NCBI GenBank assembly: GCA_965644295.1
Contig: CBFFRP010000216.1
Location: forward strand, 97,782-161,781
Length of the DNA: 64,000 nucleotides
Source: Paraphysomonas bandaiensis
Taxonomy: Eukaryota; Chrysophyceae
Direction: 5' to 3'
A model generated the notes under the pieces. That model was not told the DNA's origin. It was given only the letters and a program-made list of their open reading frames with translations, and made no database searches. Positions 12,812 to 23,577 of this stretch are shown one piece after another. The position numbers and the translations under genes are program-made. Every line of letters begins with the position of its first letter. Positions within the stretch are counted from its first letter, which is position 1.

Positions 12812-14672
12812 TCACCAACTTTCTCCTTCAGGCTCGTCGTCGCTTTCACTGCCAGCCTTGTATCCATTTTCACCAGACACTAAAACATTTACACCATATT
12901 AGACAAATATAGCAATACAAATCGGTTCACAGTCTTCTGCGTTGAACTTACCATCATATATACTGGATCTATTGCGAAAAGTACTATTGATACATCGATT
13001 GCAAACCTGACCATATAAAGCGTTACTGTTGGTACAAAGCAGATCACTTGTAGTATACAAATTGTTATGACAGAGGAACTGGAAAATATACACGCAATAT
13101 ATAGAACATTATAACACCCATGAATCAAAATATATCACCCCACTTACACGCTGTTTTTTGCCGCCGATACGAACTTTTTTGCCGCAGCAGTTGTTACAGA
13201 AGACCTCACCACAGGCGCGGCAATGATGCTTCCGTTTGGTCATTGAAAATGTAGCAAGACATCTACATATTAATACGAATATAAGGGAAGCCACACCACT
13301 CACAAAGCATATAGAGTTAGCATCTATTATATCAATTGCAAGTGATTGTGTCGTGGACAAACCAACTTACTCCATGCATATTAATACGTGTTTACTGTCC
13401 ACCCACTCTGTCCTCGGCGTAATTTCGCCCTCATCCACAGAAATAGATGGCGTACTGGTAGCATTACTTTGTGACGTGTCCGCTATCGAAACAGCGGTTG
13501 CAGATAGCCGACGCGAATGTTTATTGCCATGGAGATCACTTGATTTCTCTAACTCATCAAGATGTTTCATGCGGTCCGTTTCAGCATTCTGACGTTGTCG
13601 AATTTCACCTTCAGCCCACCACTGTATAGAATTTAATTATTACTTATCTCGTCTTTATATCGTAACTACTCATACTACAAAAATTTAGGAAACATACCTG
13701 CATGACGTCGACTTTACTAACTCTAACTCTCAGCATCGGTGGGTCATCATCCACGGCGTTGTTTGATTTGAATGAAAGACCAAAATGGGTTTCACCAAGT
13801 ATCAAGGGCAATTTAATCTCTGATGGAGTAGTATTATCCACATGGCACTTCAGAGAGCTAAGGGGGATATCTGTTTCAGCTAGCACATCATCATTTATTA
13901 AATGTTCATCCATGACTGTGAAATGGATACTCCCATTTATTCTGTCCTCGTCACTCACCTGGAAGATGAAGCTATTGGTTGGGTCGAAACAAGGATAGTT
14001 GTCGTACTTGACCACCTCCGTTTTTCTTTTACACCCAGATACCTCCACCACCACATAAGCTGATACAGGGCGGCCTACAAAACGTACTAAGCGGGATTTT
14101 AAATTCGTACACTCCATTACAGTAACTGTAACTGTAGCAGGCACTGGTGGGGGTTTCGGACTAAAATAAGGTGGTTTCAGAGTCATTTCTAAAGGAATCG
14201 ATGGTGATGATGAAGCTGGTAATAAAGATGATACAAACGCTGTATCTCTAGCAACCTCATTTGTAACAGTTCCACATGTGTCATCTTGGAAAAAGTTAGA
14301 GGCAGGAGTATTTTTAACTAGTACAATACGTGTAATTAACATGCAATTCCAATCTAATGCGAAGCCCATATTCGAACTAACTTGACCAATCTTTCCGCAC
14401 AACATGAATCGAGTTTGTCGTCCATTTTTCATGAGGCGTAAATGCTGTAACTGAGAGGTATCTAATCGACAAGACGGCTGCGTGAGCTTCGAGTGTGTCT
14501 CTTTCAAGCATATCATCGTGTCGTCAACTCCAGACACACCCGATGAATCATGAAAACTAAATTGAACAGTACAATCTGGAGAGAGAAGCAACTCAACTGA
14601 ACTAAAATCACCACTAATATAAGACTTCCACCACACTTTAGTGGACTCCAACAGCTCTGTACTATTATCCAT
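12812..14672 (-). CDS. NTF2-like / C2 / FYVE domain protein, multi-exon
   Basis: Exon 1 (14672 to about 13700) carries an N-terminal region resembling an NTF2-like fold (WWKSYISGDFSSVELLLSPD, about residues 14-33, extending to about 125). A C2 domain follows at about 180-324 (VTVTVMECTNLKSRLVRFVG, then CFDPTNSFIFQVSDED). The next exon (about 13620-13370) begins WWAEGEIRQRQNAE and ends in WVDSKHVLICM, the start of a FYVE finger. Splicing to an exon at about 13255 gives CLATFSMTKRKHHCRACGEV and further CxxC pairs. The last zinc ligands (VCNRCIN) lie on an exon near 13010. The RKHHCRACG motif is the diagnostic phosphatidylinositol 3-phosphate pocket (R.HHCR.CG). The final exon ends SESDDEPEGESW and stops at 12812. 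Together the domains suggest a Ca2+/phospholipid and PI3P-binding endosomal protein. Confidence 0.8.
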
Positions 14673-15168
14673 ACTTTGACACTATAATCACTATCGCACT
14701 ATAAGCTACTTATAACTACAGTGTTCAGTACCAACCCATGAATCATTCTATTAATCATGCTGGAATCTACAGGACATCGTGTGCGTCTTTCGTACCAGTC
14801 TGATACGACTCGAGTCGAAATATAAGCAACAAACGTATGCACCTTCTAAAAACTCCGTCCCGTCCTATTTCTGCAGTATTTCGTCCATATGTTAAGAAAT
14901 ACTCCAGTTTCGTTGGTGTGTGATTGCCAAAATATCCGAGTTGTATGCCTCTCAATATATTCCTTATACAAAATTACAGTAATTTTCGATTATTTTCACA
15001 ATTTCACGAAAACCAGTATTTTCAAGCGTCATATAACACAGTCGCCAGGATATGCAGATATTCATACGCAAGTGAGACTCTGCATGCTCCCCAGTAGCAC
15101 ACCACGAATTCAACACACACAGTTCTGATATCGAGATCACTGTCGTTACCTGTGTTGCATAAGGCCAT
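14673..15168. other. Divergent intergenic region
   Basis: Gap between the starts of the FYVE gene (minus) and the membrane-protein gene (plus). Both promoters should lie here. No gene or repeat is visible; open frames on either strand are short and unlike any family I know. Confidence 0.5.
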
Positions 15169-16449
15169 ATGAGTCTAGCACCGTCAAAAGCCGATGATTC
15201 ACTGCACCTCAGATCAACTGATCTGAAGGAACATTTACTTACCACAGAAACACCAACACAGGAGTGTGCTTCTAATCCTCCACACGTGCCTCAACAACCT
15301 AAAGTGAAATCTCCTGTGCTTCATTCAACGCACTTGATTTTCTTCAAAATTGCGGACTATGTGGACATTACGATGGCTAATGGCGCCAAAAATAATTTCT
15401 TATTCGTTTTTCGAAATCTTGAAGCATTCTGCGATGTTGGATTGGCGGTTGCAATTTTGATTGCTTCCGTTATTGTCTTGGGAGCTTTAGTCAATGAGTC
15501 ACGCCGTAGTTGTGTCGATGATGATCAGCCGCGGTATATATGGATGGGTGTTATTTTGTGTGCATTACACACTGCAAATACCCTCACGACTTGTTTTTTG
15601 AAAGCTCTTCCCTATGAAGTCTTTGGTACGTCGCCAGAAGCTGCCGAGAAACTAATACAGAAGGTAAATGAGAGCAAGATCGAGAAGAAAGATTTATTTA
15701 GTGATAAAGAGTACATGAATGCCGAAAATCGAACTATCTCTGACGTTGAGTCGCATCGTGATCCAGCTGAACCAGATTTGGGTACTTCCTCACCATCAGC
15801 TGCTACGGTACAAGACTCATTTCCCTCACTAAATTTGCCAGATGCAGAACATATGCTAGAATTGGCCAAGGTATACTCCACTGCTGCGGTATCAACGGCA
15901 TACCTGTATGGTGTAGCCTTCGTCCTTCAGCTCAACAATTTCTTGCTTCTGTTAGCTTTTGGAGCTATTCTAGGTGAGACATTTAACATTCCACATTTAC
16001 CTTATCTGCAATAATGACCTCTGTTCTGATGAATACTTTTAATTGGTGTGTATAAGTACAGTGGTAGCGTGATATTAACTAGTCGGGCATAATATTGCAT
16101 TTCCACTTGCAGGCACATCCACTAACTTTACCGATCTTGTCACTCATTTTGTTGCAATCGAATCTATAACTCACGTGCATGAAGTTGTACCTGCTGCGCT
16201 TAAAATTAAGGATCGCTCTCCTAAACGATTCAATAAGTCTGGTATAGAGGTCGAAGAGGAACTGGAGGCGTCAGGTAGACTATCATATGGTCTTATAGTG
16301 AAACCAAACAAAAAAGGTAAAGGAGCAGTATACAGATGGTCAGCTAGAATGCATAAGAATACTATTTTCTGGTCGTTTTTTTTAGCCATATCGATTTTGT
16401 TCTTCTTAGTGTCAGAATCATGCAGACTACACAGGGAGGTTTATGGCTA
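15169..16449 (+). CDS. Unknown multi-pass membrane protein, two exons
   Basis: I do not recognise the family. Exon 1 (15169-15973) has a hydrophilic N terminus of about 70 residues, then hydrophobic segments near FCDVGLAVAILIASVIVLGA, YIWMGVILCALHTANTLTTC and VAFVLQLNNFLLLLAFGAIL. A long acidic loop between the second and third is rich in Lys, Glu and Ser. A GTGAGA...TTGCAG intron (15974-16112) joins in frame to exon 2, which ends with a fourth hydrophobic stretch (IFWSFFLAISILFFLVSESC) before the stop at 16449. The predicted topology is four membrane spans with a cytosolic or luminal loop of about 100 residues. Without the intron, exon 1 would end 13 codons later at 16014. Confidence 0.7.
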
Positions 16450-16905
16450 ACAGACAACTCGCATCGCATGCATATGCATGTGATATATGATAGACCTTGA
16501 AATCTTGATGATAACATGTTGTACATGTCAATGTAATATTGTAGAAATGGCGCAATTGGGAGGGTTCTATTCGCATTGCAGGAAGTTTAAATTTTACACG
16601 TATACATGTGAAACAATGCCACTAGTTCACAACAATGATGTGTATCACAATGTGGACTGTAGAGAAGTCGACTAAAGTGTGACATCAAAATACCGTAATT
16701 CCATGTAATATAAACTTCATTCGTTTACTATTTCCAGTTTTCATTCACATCTATTGATAACATGTTTGTCAAAATTATGATACATCATATACATCTATTG
16801 ACAACGTGTCTGTGTACTCAACTTGCTACCCAAGTCAGAGAATTTCTACAGTGGTCTAGTTTTAATTCTCACTCACATTTACTCAGTCAAACATATCCAC
16901 AACCC
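16450..16905. other. Convergent intergenic region
   Basis: Gap between the 3' ends of the membrane-protein gene (plus) and the RING gene (minus). A 62-residue plus-strand frame at 16487-16675 has no family resemblance and I do not call it. Confidence 0.5.
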
Positions 16906-18651
16906 TTAACTATCCCCGCTCTCGCTGTCGTTACTAGTACCAATTTGTGGGACCTCAACTTCTGAAACAGAAATATGCCCCTGTTGTAGTGAAGGTGTGG
17001 TATAATGTCTCGGACAGAATAAAGGTTGCCCTACACAACAATCAGCGCAACATGCATTCATACATGTAGTAGCTCTTCTCTTTCTCATACATGCAGCGCA
17101 TATATTTGCATCTCGTTGTGCACTCTGTACGTTGGCGCGGAGATTCGGTACACTTGACATGCGAATCCCATGACCTGGACAACTTTGACACGTTTCTGTC
17201 TGAACTTCAGCACAACAATCTCCACAGCAATGATGTATACATGCCGCGGCTCGTAGTTGGCCTCCACAGCGCCTACATCTCATACTAACTACACAGTTGC
17301 TGTCGCGATTATTACCAAAGTGCGATTCGCTTATAAGTCCCATTCGGAACATTTCGGGCGAGTGAAAATATGATCCGGAGCGGTCATTCTCTTCGGTATC
17401 ATATCCTAAGCCTTCCGTAGCCGATGAAGCTGTTCCCTCAGAGTAACTCTCTGACACATTCCAACTCACAGGAATATATCGCGACATTGATTCTCGACTA
17501 CCATCGCTGCTGGAGCTGTCACTGCTGGAAAAGCTCTCATTCCGGGCTACCTCCAAAGATCTGAGCCCCCTTACTGTACCACTGAATATAGCACTCTCCA
17601 ATAAAGGCATCAAGTTAGCAAATCTTATGTTCCTTGTCCCCCACATTGCTTCCGCCTCAGTGCGGTTACCATCTCTATAGCGCTGGTAAAAATTCTCTGT
17701 GGGCAAATGTGAAGCATGGTTGATCATGTGATCTGATTCCATAGGAAAAGAAATTACAGCTCGACAAGTTGGGCATGAACTAGATTGTCCGACCATGAGC
17801 CAGCGGGTCAGGCAATAAATATGATAGATGGACCCGCAACATAGAGTGGTAATATTGCACGGTGGATTCGTAACTAGGCATATGGCGCACTCCTGGTCCA
17901 CCTGCACATGGGGTAACGAACGTGCCCCACATGAAATAGATGTCATCCTTCCATAATCTATTCGGACAGAAGAATGCATAATATTTATATTTTCATCACT
18001 TTCATGATTTCTCGATATCGTTAAGGTGGAATCTATGCTATCTCCCGGCTGTTGTCGGCTGTAAATGGAATTAAACCGCCGCCAAGTTTCGGCTAGTTGG
18101 TGAGTAATGACTTCTACAAACGTATTAACAATTTGCTCAATATTCATACAAATGCTGCTGGTAGAATATAAATCAATACAATCAATCATAATTGGAAAAG
18201 GAACATCAGACTGATGCAACACCCAGTTCAGAAGCACTATCGACAAGCGATAGGCAATATGCTCAAACATTGGTGATTGTGATATTTTAGTACATATTAG
18301 TCCAGCCTTCATACAAAAGTCATCTGATGTTCCATTCACTCCATTACAGTATAAAACGAATTCTGATATCTCGGCTGGTTCCCAGGTATCTTTAGATAAG
18401 TTGCGGTCTAACAGTCCGCATATATCAAGCAGGTCGTGTTGAGTTAATAGGAAACCGGAGTCAGTCATTCGATCGGGATAAGTATAGTGAATCTTCTCCT
18501 CCAATAGCCGTTTCTGACTTTGACAGAAGAAAGAGAGGCGGTGCATGTAATCTGCACGGAATTCCCCGCATAGTCCACTGTCATGGAACCCCCTCACCTG
18601 ACGGTACTGCTCCTGCTGTCGGAGGCTGTACGCAGCATCGTCCATCATCAT
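16906..18651 (-). CDS. RING finger protein with two C-terminal cysteine-rich repeats
   Basis: A single-exon frame of 581 residues. Residues 255-296 form a RING-type finger (CAICLVTNPPCNITTLCCGS, then HIYCLTRWL and CPTCRAV). The histidine-containing central part marks it as an E3 ubiquitin ligase type domain. The N-terminal 200 residues are helical with no family I recognise. After a serine-rich linker (about 373-412) come two similar Cys-rich units at about 459-494 and 518-549. They share C..C, RA(A/T)(A/T)C, CC.DCC and a final C-x(2)-H, so they could bind zinc. Such paired modules after a RING are not a standard architecture I know. The start uses the first of three consecutive Met codons at 18651. 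Substrate and pathway are unknown. Confidence 0.75.
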   Translation of the reverse strand: MMMDDAAYSLRQQEQYRQVRGFHDSGLCGEFRADYMHRLSFFCQSQKRLLEEKIHYTYPDRMTDSGFLLTQHDLLDICGLLDRNLSKDTWEPAEISEFVLYCNGVNGTSDDFCMKAGLICTKISQSPMFEHIAYRLSIVLLNWVLHQSDVPFPIMIDCIDLYSTSSICMNIEQIVNTFVEVITHQLAETWRRFNSIYSRQQPGDSIDSTLTISRNHESDENINIMHSSVRIDYGRMTSISCGARSLPHVQVDQECAICLVTNPPCNITTLCCGSIYHIYCLTRWLMVGQSSSCPTCRAVISFPMESDHMINHASHLPTENFYQRYRDGNRTEAEAMWGTRNIRFANLMPLLESAIFSGTVRGLRSLEVARNESFSSSDSSSSDGSRESMSRYIPVSWNVSESYSEGTASSATEGLGYDTEENDRSGSYFHSPEMFRMGLISESHFGNNRDSNCVVSMRCRRCGGQLRAAACIHHCCGDCCAEVQTETCQSCPGHGIRMSSVPNLRANVQSAQRDANICAACMRKRRATTCMNACCADCCVGQPLFCPRHYTTPSLQQGHISVSEVEVPQIGTSNDSESGDS

Positions 18652-19116
18652 GCACGTGGCATATCAATAAACAACTGATAGTAGTGGCATGGCTCATGCA
18701 CTCAGCTGTTCCCAAAAATGTTTCTTAAAGTGGAACAGAACCATCTTCATCCCATTGCTGTGATCTCGTATCATACGCAGGTACTGACCTCTCCATAGTC
18801 AGACATCAACAACAGCAGTGTGTCATGTATACACTACTACACTGTAATACACTGTATAATATGTATAGTATAATCTACGACTTCATATATACTGCTGTAC
18901 TCAGATATTGGTAAAAGAGTCCATTTTCTGGTCTTTCCTGGTAAAACACTCACTGGAATTCCTATAATTAGTTCAATTCCTCATTAAAATCCCTAATTTT
19001 CAGCATGAACGAACTTCATTTTCAGTTCCTGCTCCTGTAAAGTGAACACACACACTTGCCTGTTGATCATACGCGAGACAGCATACAGATATATATATAT
19101 ATATTAATGTAAATAA
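18652..19116. other. Divergent intergenic region
   Basis: Gap between the starts of the RING gene (minus) and the nucleotidyltransferase gene (plus). It contains a short (AT)n run near 19091-19104. No gene is seen. Confidence 0.5.
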
Positions 19117-22100
19117 ATGAGTGACGACGGGGTGTATTTATGGGACTACTGTGTGAATGTTCTCCTCAGTGCTCGACTGTTGCATTCCACTTTATCAGAT
19201 ATTGAGGCTTGTGATGTGATTGGATCTATTCGAGGTGTGTGTGTCTGTATATCTGTATGATTGGGTTCCACGTTTGCTGTCTGCTTATGTATCGTGATTG
19301 TATTGTAGATTTACTGGAGTATGCGCCAGAGGAGCACTGGGTGCCTTCGATTATCGATGAAGTTGTAAAGGTGAGTCTATATATGGATAGATACAGTCAT
19401 AACGAGAGCATGATACAGAAAGCTATATGGATTTTAATGGAAATGTCCACTGTTGGTCATACTCCATTACCGTTATTATCCACACCCGTGGATAGTGTTG
19501 AAGTAGGACACCGTTCTTTGAAATGGCAGCGACGTGATATATTGGAACTTGAACTATTGTTAAAAAACTACAAATGCACACCAAAGTCTATTACTGATGT
19601 GAGGAAATGGACGTGCGTTGTAAATTCCCCCATAAATAATCATTCTTGTGATGAAAGAAATTCCGAAGCGTCTCCTGTTCAACCTGCCGAACCCACCTCT
19701 CCTACCTGTGAAGCTACGCCATATGACTCGGACGTTTTCAAGGTGTTAGATGCTGCGATAGATGTATTGCTGAATGCTGGTAGTGGTCATTTGACACCAC
19801 CTAGTAATGAAGCGTCAGTCGATGAGGTAGGTGTACCTATATATCTTAGGCTTGTTTTTGTTGTGTGTAATAGTTGTACTGTTGTATCGGTGGTGATGTG
19901 ATGTCTGTTTTAGATGAATATGGGGCAACGCGTCTGTTCATCTGTGCAGAGAGTGCTATCAGAAGCAGGAAAGAAAAATCAGGATTTACAGCAAGCAGTA
20001 GTTACTATTTTCGGCTCGGCGGCAACAGGTCTTCAAATTCCATCTGTGGAGTCAGATGTTGACCTTATGGTGTCGTGCAAACCTCTCGGTGAAGCCAATG
20101 AAAACGATATATATTCCGTAGTGGACCCTTCGTCAGCCGAAGTCGCAAAGAGGCAAGCGAAGAGAGTTTTGAATTACAAGTCCATTCCTCATGACTGCTT
20201 GAGTGACATGAAAATTATCATTATGCAGTGCCGCGGAAAGGCAAAGTCACTCATTCAGCGGGCCACTAGAGAACTGGAAAAGTTAGACCAGGAAGCATCA
20301 GCAGAAAGTGATGAAGAAATTGAGAAGGATGCGACAAAGTACTATAACAGTAAGAAAGGTAAACGACACAGTGGTAGCAAGATGAAAATGTATCGGAGGA
20401 TGATGGACGAATCTACTGACATGTTGTCACATACAAAGGTTGGACTTGAACGTGTGAAAGCTATTTGCGATATGTGTACGGAGCCGGTAGATACATGTGG
20501 AAATACTGAGCAGAATATTCCAAAATGCGAAGACATTGGAGGTACCACCAATTTTATCAACATATCCAGGATTCGAGTAGAAAATTTGAAGTTTTACAGT
20601 CACCATACAGTACTAAGAGAGAAAAGAGTTTTGGAAGTGCCAGTCGAGAAATGCGATCGCGAAATTGATAACAGTGCACATCCAATTCACTCAGCGCAGA
20701 GTAATTGTGACGAAGGTGATGTAGATGACACCGAAAATGTTCAAACGCAATCAAATACTCTGTCACCGTCTTTGAAAAGAACGAAAAATAGAAGGCCTAT
20801 CCGAGTCGACGAAGAATCGGTACGCGATAGAGCTCTCCTTCGAACTGTCAAGAAGGCATTGAGCAGGTGAGTGGCAAAAGAGTTGTACTTGTGATGACTG
20901 TGTTTTTTGAGTTTTCGGATATTGTTTATTTATGTATTCTACCTTAGGAATGGATTTCGAATTTTAGAAGTGGTTTTACAGGCCCGTATTCCTCTTGTTA
21001 AGTTTGAAACTCGCATCTTGATGACTTCTTCGGATGTACCAAACACACATACATCTAAACACGATAAGAATACTCTATATAAAAGTGTCAGTTGCGATAT
21101 TACTCCCTATAGACGATTTCCTGTTGTAAACAGCGCCTTTCTACGAGCCTATATTGATTGGAGTGCTTGTACTGGAGGCGCGCGTAATACTCTGAAGCTA
21201 CTGTTAATGTTGGTAAAAATGTTCGCTAAGCACAAGAATATAGGATCTGCTGCAGATGGTTACTTGAGCTCGTATGCATGGGTGCTGATGTCTATGCATG
21301 TCTTGCTGAGAAAGGGCTTAATTCCAATGTTTCAATACGACGTCAACGAGGAATTTGGCTTCAAGTTGCTTCCCGATAGTGTACGAAATAATATTCACAC
21401 GATGCCACTGTGCCTTCTTTTTTATGAAGTGATGAACTACTATGCTAATGAGTATGACTGTATGAGGCATACTGTGACTCTACGGGGTTCCGGCGAGGTA
21501 TTTAGTTTTGTGTCTTGTTTCACAGTACGTTTTCTTTTGCCACGCCTTTCATGTCGTATTATGTATATCACGGACCTTTTTTTATTGTCAACAGGTCGTG
21601 GATAAAAGGTGTTGGGATAAACCAGTAATATGGCGGATTAGCATCGAGGTCGGTTTTCACTACTTTTTCCTTCTTCTATTATCTGCTTCTTATTTGTATT
21701 GGTCTACTCAGGATCCATTTGAGTTTTGTCAAGGTAGACATCCAAGGGATCTTGGGGTGACTGTTAGAGCCAAGACACAGGCGGAGGTGGGATTCCACTG
21801 CTATTTGATGGAAGTAATAAATGACGTTTTCGTAGATATTTAAAACTATATCATATGCGGAAAGAGTTACCCGTAAACTTCTACATTGCTCCGATAAAAC
21901 TTTGGGTAAGCATTACAGTTTATGCTATTATGCTATCGTGGCTGATATCTTTTCGATGTAGTTGGATCAGCATTCGATGAGTATTATGAACTGTTTGCTC
22001 CGCTGTAAGTGTTACCCTTTCTCTCATCGTATTCTAGTGCTGTTGTATGCCCATGCCTACTATATTGTGTTTCGAGCGATAATTTTGATCCAGTGCTGCG

Positions 22101-23000
22101 CGCAGTATCACAGGCGTTGCTATAAATGACCACCAAAGTGAGACGGACACCAAAAAGAGCCCACGCAATAACCAAGGTGTTGCTGTAAATGACCGCAAGA
22201 GTAAGAAGGGCACCAAAAAGAGCCCACGCAATAACCAAGGTGTTGCTGTATATGACCACCAAAGTGAGAAGGATTCCAAAGAGAGCCCAGGCAATAACCA
22301 AGGTGTTACTGTAAATGACCGCAAGAGTAAGAAGGGCACCAAAAAGAGCCCACGCAATAACCAAGGTGTTGCTGTAAATGACCACCAAAGTGAGAAGGAT
22401 TCCAAAGAGAGCCCACCCAATAACCAAGGTATTGCTGTAAATGACCGCAAGAGTAAGAAGGATTCCAAAAAGAGCCCACGCAATAACCAAGGTGTTGCTG
22501 TAAATGACCGCAAGAGTAAGAAGGATTCCATAAAGAGCCCACCCAATAACCAAGGTGTTACTGTAAATGACCACCAAAGTGAGAAGGATTCCAAAGAGAG
22601 CCCAGGCAATAACCAAGGTGTTGCTGTAAATGTCCACCAAAGTGAGAAGGATTCCAAAAAGAGCCCACGCAATAGCCAAGGTGTTGCTGTAAATGACCAT
22701 CAAAGTGAGAGCCACACCAACAAGACTTCGAAACGAAACAAGAAGACACGTGAGTCGAAGGTTTCTGAGCACAAGCCTAAGGATACAGCTGGAGAAACAG
22801 ATATGCAGCATGGAGATGAGGCACGTAAGAACCCTAAGAACGAAGATAATCCGTCCCTTCCTGCTCATTATCGCGGGAAAGGGGTGAACAAATGGGATGG
22901 CCAATTGATGGAAGGGGATAGAGAAGCTACCCAAGTAAAAGTTCCCACTCACCAGGAAGTGAATTCTAAGCCAAGAAATAGAAGGAAAAAAAGATCTTAA
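19117..23000 (+). CDS. Non-canonical poly(A)/uridylyl transferase (TRF4/TUT type) with repeat-rich basic tail, multi-exon
   Basis: The first exon starts at 19117 (MSDDGVYLWDYCVNVLLSAR). The exon from 19914 holds the nucleotidyltransferase signature VTIFGSAATGLQIPSVESDV followed by DLMV, that is G-S...D-x-D with two catalytic aspartates. After a long Lys/Glu-rich insert comes an intron (20870-20947). The next exon has IPLVKFETR, then SVSCDITPYRRFPVVNSAF, which supplies the third aspartate, and the helical region around GYLSSYAWVLMSMHVLLRKG. The PAP-associated motif DPFEFCQGRHPRDLGVTVR is on the exon at 21712. The family adds A or U tails to RNA in nuclear surveillance or decay. The tail (22116-23000) is Lys/Ser-rich and mostly a 21-residue tandem repeat, ending RNRRKKRS. 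Introns near 21497-21594 and 21903-21959 are well supported; joins between 21790 and 22115 are less certain. Confidence 0.85.
22116..22712 (+). repeat. Coding minisatellite, 63-bp unit, nine units plus a partial tenth
   Basis: Unit starts fall at 22116, 22179, 22242 and so on to 22683, a constant 63 bp. Each unit encodes 21 residues in the tail of the nucleotidyltransferase, such as VAVNDRKSKKGTKKSPRNNQ plus G. Two variants are interspersed: DRKSKKGTKKSPRNNQG (basic) and DHQSEKDSKESPGNNQG (mixed charge). Because 63 is a multiple of three, copy-number change keeps the frame. The antisense strand is also open across the array and reads a hydrophobic repeat, most likely a by-product. Confidence 0.92.
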
Positions 23001-23420
23001 TCGGTGTGAAAAGTCTCTTTGTCCAAAGTTGAATTCTTCGAAAATAGAAACCTGCCTGGAGGAGACGGAAAAAATATTTTACAGAGAATTTGAGGGATGT
23101 CGGTGAACCACGATCACTTGATACCATTGTTTTTACCCGAAAACCGTAAAATGTAAAGCATTCTACATACTGTGACGAATATTATAAGTGGAAATCTTTC
23201 CTCATAGTAGTGACAAATCGGTCATACTTCAAGCAATCTACTATATTTTAGATAGCTTCACCGATACTGCTAAAAAAACGATACATACATAGTTAAAAAC
23301 GAAACTGCAGACTGCACTCGAAATTCGGCGGGATTTGGAACAACTATATACAAATCTATAATATCTCAAATGTGATATTCGTACATAATGAAATGATAAG
23401 TATAAGGCGTAGACGTCATC
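23001..23420. other. Intergenic, no gene seen
   Basis: About 420 bases downstream of the nucleotidyltransferase stop and before the MITE. No gene or repeat end is recognised. The left part is presumably 3' untranslated region. Confidence 0.5.
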
Positions 23421-23428
23421 AAGCGTAG

Positions 23429-23565
23429 CAGGGCTGCGTATCAATTAACTGTAAATTAATTGAAGCAAGCTGCAGTCAATTTTAATTGCAATTATGATTT
23501 GATGTCCGAATTTCAATTATTGCAATTTCAATAATTGAAAATCAATTAATTGATACGCAGCCCTG
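23429..23565. mobile_element. hAT-type MITE with terminal inverted repeats and 8-bp target duplication
   Basis: A 137-bp element. Its left end, CAGGGCTGCGTATCAATTAA, is the inverse of its right end, which finishes TTGATACGCAGCCCTG. The 8-bp direct repeat AAGCGTAG lies immediately outside both ends (23421-23428 and 23566-23573), as expected for hAT-superfamily insertion. The interior is AT-rich and non-coding. Similar ends occur at 30742 and 54700. Confidence 0.92.
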
Positions 23566-23577
23566 AAGCGTAGGGAT

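Noticed and set aside
13702-13998. 98-residue plus-strand frame over the C2 exon
   Set aside because: It is the shadow of the minus-strand C2 coding exon, whose domain match is clear.
21984-22952. 322-residue minus-strand frame with hydrophobic 21-residue repeats
   Set aside because: Not listed as a gene because the plus strand continues the nucleotidyltransferase with charged repeats and a proper stop, and a 63-bp repeat opens both strands automatically. Kept only as a finding.
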